Assembly: GCA_014650415.1 (NCBI GenBank)
Contig: BMUX01000011.1
Location: 110,052-174,051 of the forward strand
Direction: 5' to 3'
From: Streptomyces spiroverticillatus
Lineage (GTDB): Bacteria; Actinomycetota; Actinomycetes; Streptomycetales; Streptomycetaceae
DNA length: 64,000 nucleotides
The position numbers and the translations under genes are program-made. Shown here piece by piece: positions 1 through 6,802 of the stretch. How positions within the stretch are numbered: the stretch's first letter is position 1; each line of letters starts with the position of its first letter. A model generated the notes under the pieces. The model saw only the letters and a list, made by a program, of their open reading frames with translations, made no database searches and had not been told where the DNA came from.

Positions 1-231
1 GGTGATGCGGCCGAAGTCCATGGCGACCGTCGTGGTCGTCTTGTCACCGGTGTGGGTGAGGTCGTCGATGCCCGCCGAGGCGGAGGTCATGACGGCCTCG
101 GTGCGCAGCGGGTTGATCTCCGACACGGCTCCGACGAACGTCGTCTTGCCGACGCCGAAGCCGCCCGCCACCACGATCTTCGCGGAGGTTGTGGAGCGGG
201 CTGCTCCGCTGCTAGAGCTTGCGAAGTCCAC
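1..231 (-). CDS. cvnD2: CvnD-type small GTPase, conservon 2 (partial at window edge)
   Basis: Only the N-terminal ~77 residues are present; the gene runs off the left edge. The Walker A motif GGFGVGKTT is at about residues 22-30, followed by EINPLRTEAVMTSAS, nearly identical to the complete copy at 5274-5861. CvnD proteins are Ras-like GTPases that bind GDP/GTP and form the output end of the conservon system with CvnA, B and C at the membrane. The GTG start lies inside the end of the upstream cvnC2 (20-nt overlap, translational coupling). The number 2 follows remembered S. coelicolor synteny, where cvn1 is the conservon nearer gltX. Confidence 0.9.
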   Translation of the reverse strand, partial: MDFASSSSGAARSTTSAKIVVAGGFGVGKTTFVGAVSEINPLRTEAVMTSASAGIDDLTHTGDKTTTTVAMDFGRIT

Positions 232-856
232 TGAGCACCCTTTCGAGCAGTGTCACATCTGGCTGACCGCCCGCGGCTTCGTCGCCGCCGGGCTGGTGAA
301 TGGCGACGAGTCCGGCCTCTGCCAGGTCGGCGACGAGGATTCGGGCTACGCCGAGGGGGATGGAGAGGAGTGCGGAGATCTCGGCGACCGATTTGATCTC
401 ACGGCACAGGTGGCAGATCCGCTGGTGCTCGGGCAACTGCCCTTGCAGCCTGCTGGGTTCCGCCGTGGTGTGCACCAGCGCCTCGATGGCGAGCTGGTAG
501 CGGGGCCTGGTCCGGCCGCCCGTCATGGCGTACGGACGCACCAGGGGGTTGTGTCCGCCGCCCCCGGAGGAAGAGGACGACGGGGACCCCGCACGGCCCG
601 TCTGCTGCCGGGGCGGCACCGGCTGGATGCCGGAGGGCTGCCCGTGGCGCGGGGGCTGCGGGGGCTGCTGCTGGTAGGGGCGCTGCTCGTACGGCTGCTG
701 GTATCCCGAGGACTGCTGACCGCCCTGCGGGGAACGGCTGGGCGCAGAGGGGAAGTTGAACCGGTTCTGCGAGGGGTCGCTCTGACCGCTCTGGCCCTGG
801 CCCGGGCCACGGCCATAGGGCCAGTCGGCCGACGAACCGTTGGGGGGCGTTGCCAC
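212..856 (-). CDS. cvnC2: CvnC-type DUF742 protein, conservon 2
   Basis: A 214-residue protein. The first ~100 residues are low-complexity Gln/Pro/Gly/Ser sequence (PYEQRPYQQQPPQPP). The conserved DUF742 domain follows, with PLVRPYAMTGGRTRP, LPEHQRICHLCREIKS and the C-terminal LLERVLSGLRKL; the wHTH-like fold is family knowledge. The GTG at 856 is chosen because GGAGGAGGAG sits 4-6 nt upstream; an ATG-free extension to 877 is possible. It overlaps cvnD2 by 20 nt. The conservon 1 copy is only 137 residues, so the long N-terminal tail is specific to this copy. Confidence 0.88.
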   Translation of the reverse strand: MATPPNGSSADWPYGRGPGQGQSGQSDPSQNRFNFPSAPSRSPQGGQQSSGYQQPYEQRPYQQQPPQPPRHGQPSGIQPVPPRQQTGRAGSPSSSSSGGGGHNPLVRPYAMTGGRTRPRYQLAIEALVHTTAEPSRLQGQLPEHQRICHLCREIKSVAEISALLSIPLGVARILVADLAEAGLVAIHQPGGDEAAGGQPDVTLLERVLSGLRKL

Positions 857-978
857 GTTCTCCTCCTCCGACTGCACTGCGGGGCACCATCACCTGTGGA
901 GCCACATCCCCGAACCCTAAAGCCCGGGGATGCCAATACGCACGGGGTGTCTGCCAGTTGAACAGACTTCGTCAAGAA

Positions 979-1011
979 CCCTCAGCGGAGGAACACGCCC
1001 TCCGCTGAGGG
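979..1011 (-). terminator. Hairpin between cvnB2 and cvnC2
   Basis: A perfect 12-bp inverted repeat (CCCTCAGCGGAG / CTCCGCTGAGGG, 9-nt loop) starts three bases past the cvnB2 stop codon. On the minus strand it is followed by TTCTT. It could attenuate transcription into cvnC2-cvnD2 or stabilise the upstream mRNA. No equivalent hairpin is visible between cvnB1 and cvnC1. Confidence 0.6.
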
Positions 1012-1013
1012 GT

Positions 1014-1436
1014 TCAGTTCAGCAGACTCCCCTGGAGTTCGGCCCGCAGATCCGGGGTCAGCACCGTGCCGGCCCGGTCCACCAGCAGTGCCATCTCGTA
1101 GCCTACGAGGCCGATGTCGGCATCGGGGTGGGCGAGGACGGCGAGGGAAGATCCGTCGGAGATGGACATGATGAAAAGGAATCCTCGCTCCATCTCCACC
1201 ACGGTCTGGTTGACGGCGCCGCCCTCGAAGATCCGAGAGGCACCCGCCGTCAGCGACGTCAAACCGGAGGCCACGGCCGCCAGTTGATCGGCACGGTCAC
1301 GGGGGAATCCTTCGGACATCGCCAGCAGGAGTCCGTCGGCGGAGACCACCACCGTGTGGGAAACACCGGGGGTGTTGTCCACGAAGTTGGTGATCAACCA
1401 GTTCAGATTCTGCGCCGCCTGGCTCATCGGGCTCAC
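1014..1436 (-). CDS. cvnB2: CvnB-type roadblock/LC7 protein, conservon 2
   Basis: A 140-residue roadblock/LC7-domain protein (MSQAAQNLNWLITNF, VVVSADGLLLAMSEG, EMERGFLFIMSISDGS). In the family these behave like MglB-type partners of the CvnD GTPase. The GTG at 1436 is chosen because GGAG lies 7 nt upstream and the second conservon has a TTG at the homologous place; an in-frame ATG follows 9 nt later. One nucleotide separates it from the cvnA2 stop. The protein is almost identical to CvnB1, differing at about four positions. Confidence 0.92.
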   Translation of the reverse strand: MSPMSQAAQNLNWLITNFVDNTPGVSHTVVVSADGLLLAMSEGFPRDRADQLAAVASGLTSLTAGASRIFEGGAVNQTVVEMERGFLFIMSISDGSSLAVLAHPDADIGLVGYEMALLVDRAGTVLTPDLRAELQGSLLN

Positions 1437-1437
1437 A

Positions 1438-4400
1438 CTAACGCTCCTGGTTGTAGGTACTACCCGGTCCACTGTGCTGATCGTAAGTGGCCGCTTGGTT
1501 CTGGTCGGTTCCCGCGCTGCGTCCCCGCTGGACGCCCCGGCGCAGATTGCTCAGCCTGCCGCGTACGTCCTCGGGTGCGCGAGAGACCTGGGGGCCGCTC
1601 TGCGGGCTCTGCTCCGCGGTGCCCTCGACCAGGTTGGCCTTGGGCACCCGCTTGGGGAGGCCGGAGGGAGTGATCCCGCCCGCCTTCGGGTCCTTGAGCT
1701 TCTCGGCCCGCTGCCAGCGCTCGTCGTTCGACGTGCGCCAGCCGCTGTCGGCCGGGGGCTCCTGCCGCGCCGGTGCGGACCGCTGCGGCTGCTCCGGCAC
1801 GCCCGTGGAGGACGGCTGCTGCGGCTTGCGGGTCGGCAGGGCGGCCTGCGGTCGCTGCTGGTTCTCCGATGCCGAGGACGACGCGGACGCCGACTGCTCG
1901 GCACGGCCGGACTTGCTGTGCCGGCTGAGCTGGCTCTCCTGGCCGGGCTGGCTGCCGCGGCGCGGAAGACCCGCGTCCGTCAGGGCGTGACCCTCGCGCG
2001 GTGCGTCCGGGGCGGTGCCCGGACGGTCGAAGCCTACGGGGTCGTCGGCCGCCGGGGGAGTCTCCTGCGAAGACTGTCCGGAAGGCGCGGTTCCGGATTC
2101 CGTTTCGGCCGGGTACGAGGGCTCGTAGCCGGACTGGAATCCGTTCGGGTCCTGCCACTGGGCCTGCTGCGGCTGCTCCTCGTACGCCTGGTACTCGGGT
2201 TCCGCATAGCCCTGCTGCGGCAAGGACTGCGAAGGCTGCGGGGTCTGCGGAGCCTGCTGGGCCGGGAAGCGCTCCGTGGAGCCGAAGGCCTCGCGCTGGC
2301 CGAAGCCGTCGAAGCCGCCGGGGGCGGGTTGCTGCTCCTGGTAGCCGGCGTGCTCGCCCTGCTGCTGCGGGTAGCCGTTCGGGTCGTAACCCTGCTGGTA
2401 CGCCTGCTGCTGCGGGTCGTAGGCGTTCGGGTCGTACCCCTGCGGCGCCGCCTGCTGGGGCCCGTACCCCTGCTCGTACGAAGCCTGCTGGGGCTCCTGC
2501 ACCTCGTCGCGGAAGAGCGGGCGGCCGTCGGGCTGCGCGGCGCGGCCCTCCAGGGCGGCCCTGCGCTCCTCGCGGAGCAGCGAGCGGTTCACCGGATCGA
2601 GCGGTGCGCGTTCGCCCTGGCCGGCCTCGTAGCGCGAGTCGTCGAAGCCGAGTTCGGCGGCGGTGCGCATCGGGGCGGCGTCCAGGGACGGCTGCTCCGG
2701 GCGCTGTTCGGCGATGATCGAGGAGACCGTGAAGTCGTCCTGCGGCTGGTTCTCGCCACCGCCACCGTGGGTGATCGCGTCCGGGAGCATGACCAGCGAG
2801 GTCGTGCCCGCCTGCTCGCCCGAGGGGCGCAGCTGGACGCGGATGCCGTGCCGGTCGGCGAGGCGGCCGACCACGAACAGGCCCATGCGCTGCGAGACGG
2901 CGGCGTCCACCGTCGGCGGGTTGGCCAGCTTGTGGTTGATGTCCGCGAAGTCCTCGGGGGTGAGCCCGATGCCCTTGTCGTGGATCTCGACCATGACGCG
3001 GCCGTCGGGCAGACGCGTCGCGTTGACGCGGACCTTGGTCTGCGGGGAGGAGAACGTGGTGGCGTTCTCCAGCAGCTCGGCGAGGAGGTGCACGAGGTCG
3101 GTCACGGCCTGACCGTGGATCTCCGACTCCGGGACGCCGGTCAGCTCGATGCGCTCGTAACTCTCCACCTCGGAGGAGGCGGCGCGCAGCACGTCGACGA
3201 GGGGGACCGGCTGGTTCCAGCGGCGGCCCGGCTCCTCGCCCGCGAGGACCAGGAGGTTCTCGCCGTTGCGGCGCATACGGGTGGCGAGGTGGTCGAGCCG
3301 GAAGAGGCTTTCGAGCTGGTCCGGGTCGGCCTCGTTGTTCTCCAGGTCGGTGATGAGGGTCAGCTGGCCCTCGATCAGGGACTGGTTGCGGCGCGAGAGG
3401 TTGGTGAAGATCGCGTTGACGTTGCCCCGGAGCATGGCCTGCTCGGCGGCGAGCCGCACGGCCTCGCGGTGCACCTGGTCGAAGGCGCGGGCGACTTCGC
3501 CTATCTCGTCGTGCGAGGTGATCGGGATGGGCTGCACGCGGGTGTCCACGCGGCCCGGCTCCGTACGCGAGAGCTGGTCGACCAGCATCGGCAGGCGCTG
3601 CTCGGCGACGCTGAAGGCGGCGGTGCGCAGGCGCTTCATCGAGCGGCTCATCTGGCGGGCGACCGCACCGGCCAGCACGAAGGCGGCGAGCACGGCGATC
3701 ACGACGATGGCGCCGTTGATGAGGGCGTCGTTGCGGGAGTCCTCGGAGATCTGCGCGGCGTCGTTCACGGCCTTCGTGACGAGCTCGTTCTCGATCTCGG
3801 TGTAGCCGTCGAACTTGCCGGTGGCCGCGGCCATCCAGGTCAGCGGGACGATGCCCTTGGCGGCGAGCCTGCTCTGCTTCTGGCCCTTGCAGATCTCGGC
3901 GGCCATGCCGTCGAGGACCGAACCGTTCTTGGACGGCGGCGTCGGGAAGGGCTTGCCGGTGGCCTGCGCGGCGGCCTGCGCCTCGGCGAGCTTCTTCCCG
4001 CCCTCCTCGGCCTTGCCCTTCATCACGTCGCGGAGCCGGTCCACGTCGTGCTGGGTGCCGCCCGAGACGTACTCGCCGAGAGCGATCGTCTCCAGGTAGT
4101 TGTACGAGCAGAACGCCTTGACCTGGCCGTCGAAGACGGCGTCCTCGCCGTTCGGCCGCACCAGCAGGTGCATTCCGATGGAGCGCTGGAGGGACTCGGC
4201 GGCCTTCGCCAGCTCGACCGCGTACACGGTCCGGCCGTAGGAGGTGATGTTGCCGGAGCCGATGCTCAGTTCGTTCGACACCTCCATCAGGAAGTGCTGG
4301 ACGTCGCGGTAGCCCTCTTCGGTGGCGACCGGGTTCTTGCTCTCGACGCCCGCGGTGTAGGCGGTCTCGCGCAGCGGGGTGAGCTTCGGCTCGGCCTGCC

Positions 4401-4881
4401 GGATGCGGGTGAGGCGGTTCTTCAGGCCCTGGTTGTCGGGCGCGCCCGCGACGGCGGTGTCGAACTTCTTCTTCGCGGCGTCGGTGGCCGACCTGGCCTC
4501 CTCGACGGCCGGCGCGGTGCGCTTGCCGGCCAGCAGCGGCTGGGCCGTCAGGTCGCGCTCGTTGAGCAGCGCGTGCCCGTACTCGGCGGCGGCGCGCACG
4601 ATGAGTGCGGTCTTCTCCGCGTCCTGGGCCTCGCGCCAGGTCCGGATGGAGCCGTTGACCTGGAAGCCGCCCATCACGAGGGCGACCAGCACGGGTATGA
4701 GGAGAATCGCGTTCAGCCGGGTGGCCACGCGCCAGTTGCGCGGGGACATCCGGCTGGAACTGCCGCCCGGGGCAGGCGCCTGGCTCGGCGCCTCGGCAGC
4801 AGGCGACGCCGCAGTGCGCGACGGCGGGGTGAAGTTGCCCCGTGTCTGCTGCTCTGCGGAGCTCTTCTTGCTTCGCCTCAC
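1438..4881 (-). CDS. cvnA2: CvnA-type membrane sensor histidine-kinase-like protein, conservon 2
   Basis: An 1147-residue protein. After a Pro/Ala-rich cytoplasmic start there is a first membrane segment (about 55-75), a ~320-residue extracytoplasmic nitrate/nitrite-sensor-like helical domain, a second membrane segment (about 398-418) and a HAMP-like linker. A kinase core follows with LDHLATRMRRNGENLLVLAG and an ATPase domain containing ELLENATTFSSPQ (N box) and DKGIGL (G box). The last ~400 residues are Gln/Tyr/Pro-rich and low complexity (for example YDPNAYDPQQQAYQQGYDP). It is the first gene of its conservon. The start is GTG at 4881 without a strong Shine-Dalgarno. Confidence 0.92.
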   Translation of the reverse strand: MRRSKKSSAEQQTRGNFTPPSRTAASPAAEAPSQAPAPGGSSSRMSPRNWRVATRLNAILLIPVLVALVMGGFQVNGSIRTWREAQDAEKTALIVRAAAEYGHALLNERDLTAQPLLAGKRTAPAVEEARSATDAAKKKFDTAVAGAPDNQGLKNRLTRIRQAEPKLTPLRETAYTAGVESKNPVATEEGYRDVQHFLMEVSNELSIGSGNITSYGRTVYAVELAKAAESLQRSIGMHLLVRPNGEDAVFDGQVKAFCSYNYLETIALGEYVSGGTQHDVDRLRDVMKGKAEEGGKKLAEAQAAAQATGKPFPTPPSKNGSVLDGMAAEICKGQKQSRLAAKGIVPLTWMAAATGKFDGYTEIENELVTKAVNDAAQISEDSRNDALINGAIVVIAVLAAFVLAGAVARQMSRSMKRLRTAAFSVAEQRLPMLVDQLSRTEPGRVDTRVQPIPITSHDEIGEVARAFDQVHREAVRLAAEQAMLRGNVNAIFTNLSRRNQSLIEGQLTLITDLENNEADPDQLESLFRLDHLATRMRRNGENLLVLAGEEPGRRWNQPVPLVDVLRAASSEVESYERIELTGVPESEIHGQAVTDLVHLLAELLENATTFSSPQTKVRVNATRLPDGRVMVEIHDKGIGLTPEDFADINHKLANPPTVDAAVSQRMGLFVVGRLADRHGIRVQLRPSGEQAGTTSLVMLPDAITHGGGGENQPQDDFTVSSIIAEQRPEQPSLDAAPMRTAAELGFDDSRYEAGQGERAPLDPVNRSLLREERRAALEGRAAQPDGRPLFRDEVQEPQQASYEQGYGPQQAAPQGYDPNAYDPQQQAYQQGYDPNGYPQQQGEHAGYQEQQPAPGGFDGFGQREAFGSTERFPAQQAPQTPQPSQSLPQQGYAEPEYQAYEEQPQQAQWQDPNGFQSGYEPSYPAETESGTAPSGQSSQETPPAADDPVGFDRPGTAPDAPREGHALTDAGLPRRGSQPGQESQLSRHSKSGRAEQSASASSSASENQQRPQAALPTRKPQQPSSTGVPEQPQRSAPARQEPPADSGWRTSNDERWQRAEKLKDPKAGGITPSGLPKRVPKANLVEGTAEQSPQSGPQVSRAPEDVRGRLSNLRRGVQRGRSAGTDQNQAATYDQHSGPGSTYNQER

Positions 4882-5070
4882 TCGACCAACAACCTCTCGG
4901 CGTCGGCACCAACGCTGTGCCGTGTTTCGTTCGGGGCCGTACTACTGCTGTCCTGTGCGTACTTACTCAGGAGTTTCGCCGAATTCCAGCACGGCCGACG
5001 GTTCTGAACCAAACAGCCGGAAGAAGGCCTCCCTAGTGGCCCATCCCTCAGATAAAACGGGCATAAAGAA

Positions 5071-5096
5071 CGAGCCCCGTCAAAAGACGGGGCTCG
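5071..5096 (-). terminator. Terminator downstream of conservon 1
   Basis: A perfect 11-bp stem CGAGCCCCGTC / GACGGGGCTCG with a 4-nt loop. On the minus strand it is followed by TTCTTTAT. It lies ~180 nt past the cvnD1 stop and upstream of cvnA2, so it separates the two conservons. The rest of 4882-5273 holds no gene that I can support; the cvnA2 promoter must lie here. Confidence 0.75.
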
Positions 5097-5273
5097 TGTG
5101 AGCGCAGCGACACCGGATGAACGCACCGGGTTGCCCCGCTCGGGCAATTCTCATTCGAAACGTTATGAACTCCACTGCGGAGCCGGAGCGGAGAGTGTCG
5201 TACGACACAACCCGCCCCTGTGGGACTACGACAACTTCCGTACCGCAGACCCGACTTGTGAAGTACCTGTGCG

Positions 5274-5861
5274 CTACTTCAGACGGGCCATCAGCGCGTG
5301 CTCGACCAGCGTGATCAGGCCACTCTTCGCATCTGCACGGTGTCGGGCGTCCGTCGTGATGATCGGGGTGTCCGGCCCGATCTGGAGCGCCTCGCGCACC
5401 TCCTCCGGCGTGTACGGCTGGTGGCCGTCGAAGCCGTTGAGGGCGATCACGAAGGGCAGGCCGCTGTTCTCGAAGTAGTCGACCGCCGGGAAGCAGTCGG
5501 CGAGACGGCGGGTGTCGACCAGGACGACGGCGCCGATCGCGCCGCGCACCAGGTCGTCCCACATGAACCAGAAGCGGTCCTGGCCCGGCGTACCGAAGAG
5601 GTACAGGATCAGGTCCTGGTCCAGCGTGATGCGGCCGAAGTCCATCGCCACCGTGGTGGTGGTCTTGCCCCCGGTGTGGGTGAGGTCGTCGATCCCCGCG
5701 GACGCGGAGGTCATGACGGCCTCCGTGCGCAGCGGGTTGATCTCCGAGACGGCACCCACGAACGTGGTCTTGCCGACGCCGAAGCCACCCGCCACGACGA
5801 TCTTGGCGGAGGTGGTGGAACGGGCCGCGCCCGTCGCGCCGTCAGAGCTTGCGAAGTCCAC
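5274..5861 (-). CDS. cvnD1: CvnD-type small GTPase, conservon 1
   Basis: A 195-residue GTPase: Walker A GGFGVGKTT at about 26-34, switch region TTTVAMDFGRI, LYLFGTPGQDRFWFMW (G3-like), and FVIALNGFDG in place of the usual NKxD. It ends with LVEHALMARLK. As the GTPase output of the conservon it should interact with the roadblock protein. GTG start at 5861, overlapping cvnC1 by 20 nt exactly as in conservon 2. The terminator at 5071-5096 is the likely end of the transcript. Confidence 0.94.
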   Translation of the reverse strand: MDFASSDGATGAARSTTSAKIVVAGGFGVGKTTFVGAVSEINPLRTEAVMTSASAGIDDLTHTGGKTTTTVAMDFGRITLDQDLILYLFGTPGQDRFWFMWDDLVRGAIGAVVLVDTRRLADCFPAVDYFENSGLPFVIALNGFDGHQPYTPEEVREALQIGPDTPIITTDARHRADAKSGLITLVEHALMARLK

Positions 5862-6255
5862 TGAGCACCCTTTCCAGCAGCGTCACGGCCGGCGTTCCGT
5901 CGGCCTCCGCGCCCTCGCCCGGCTGGTGGATGGCCACCATCCCGGCCTCGGCCAGGTCGGCGACCAGGATGCGCGCGACACCGAGCGGCATCGACAGCAG
6001 CGCCGAGACCTCGGCCACCGACTTGACCTCACGGCACAGGTGGCAGATGCGCTGGTGCTCGGGGAGCAGCGTGGACAGGTGCGCCGGGTCGGCCGTGGTG
6101 GATACCAGCGCCTCGATGGCGAGCTGGTAACGCGGCCTGGTCCGGCCACCGGTCATCGCGTACGGACGTACCAGCGGCTGATCGCCCTCGTGGTCGTACG
6201 GCGCGTCGAGATGCGCGCCGCCGTACGGATCGTGAGAGGCAGGGGGCGGGGTCAT
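5842..6255 (-). CDS. cvnC1: CvnC-type DUF742 protein, conservon 1
   Basis: A 137-residue DUF742 protein with PLVRPYAMTGGRTRP, HQRICHLCREVKS and LLERVLSGLRKL. The ATG at 6255 is preceded by GGAGG at 4 nt; another ATG five codons upstream lacks a ribosome site. Its N-terminal tail is only ~25 residues, against ~100 in CvnC2. The 3' end overlaps the cvnD1 start by 20 nt, implying translational coupling. The 124 nt between cvnB1 and cvnC1 show no clear signal. Confidence 0.9.
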   Translation of the reverse strand: MTPPPASHDPYGGAHLDAPYDHEGDQPLVRPYAMTGGRTRPRYQLAIEALVSTTADPAHLSTLLPEHQRICHLCREVKSVAEVSALLSMPLGVARILVADLAEAGMVAIHQPGEGAEADGTPAVTLLERVLSGLRKL

Positions 6256-6379
6256 GGGTCCTCCGGGCATGACAGCAGGGTGTCGGCGTGCCGTCTGACG
6301 GGGCCGGTGGGGGATCGGACTACGGCCGGACGGTTGTGGTGCGTGTGGTGCGGGTGATGCGTATGTACCCAGTGGGCAC

Positions 6380-6802
6380 CTAGTGGAGAAGGCTGCCCTG
6401 GAGTTCCGCGCGGAGGTCCGGGGTGAGGACCGTGCCCGCCCGGTCGACCAGCAGCGCCATCTCGTACCCGACCAGACCGATGTCGGCGTCGGGGTGCGCG
6501 AGCACCGCCAGCGACGAGCCGTCCGAGATCGACATGAGGAAGAGGAAGCCGCGCTCCATCTCCACCACGGTCTGGCTGACCGGGCCGCCCTCGAAGATCC
6601 GGGACGCGCCCGCCGTCAGCGAGGTGAGCCCGGAGGCCACCGCCGCCAACTGGTCGGCACGGTCACGGGGGAAACCTTCGGACATCGCCAGAAGGAGTCC
6701 GTCGGCGGAGACCACCACCGTGTGGGAAACACCGGGGGTGTTGTCCACGAAGTTGGTGATCAACCAGTTCAGATTCTGCGCCGCCTGGCTCATCGGACTC
6801 AA
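6380..6802 (-). CDS. cvnB1: CvnB-type roadblock/LC7 protein, conservon 1
   Basis: A 140-residue roadblock/LC7 protein, the expected regulator or scaffold of CvnD. TTG start at 6802, directly abutting the cvnA1 stop codon, with GGAG 6 nt upstream (inside cvnA1). Its first ~47 codons are almost identical in DNA to cvnB2, with only two synonymous changes, while the remaining codons differ at many silent sites (see findings). Confidence 0.92.
   Translation of the reverse strand: MSPMSQAAQNLNWLITNFVDNTPGVSHTVVVSADGLLLAMSEGFPRDRADQLAAVASGLTSLTAGASRIFEGGPVSQTVVEMERGFLFLMSISDGSSLAVLAHPDADIGLVGYEMALLVDRAGTVLTPDLRAELQGSLLH

Noticed and set aside
1354..5007. Very long open frame (over 1200 codons) on the plus strand opposite cvnA2
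   Set aside because: In GC-rich DNA the antisense frame of a strongly biased gene rarely meets stops. The frame has no family motif, no ribosome site, and mirrors the kinase gene.
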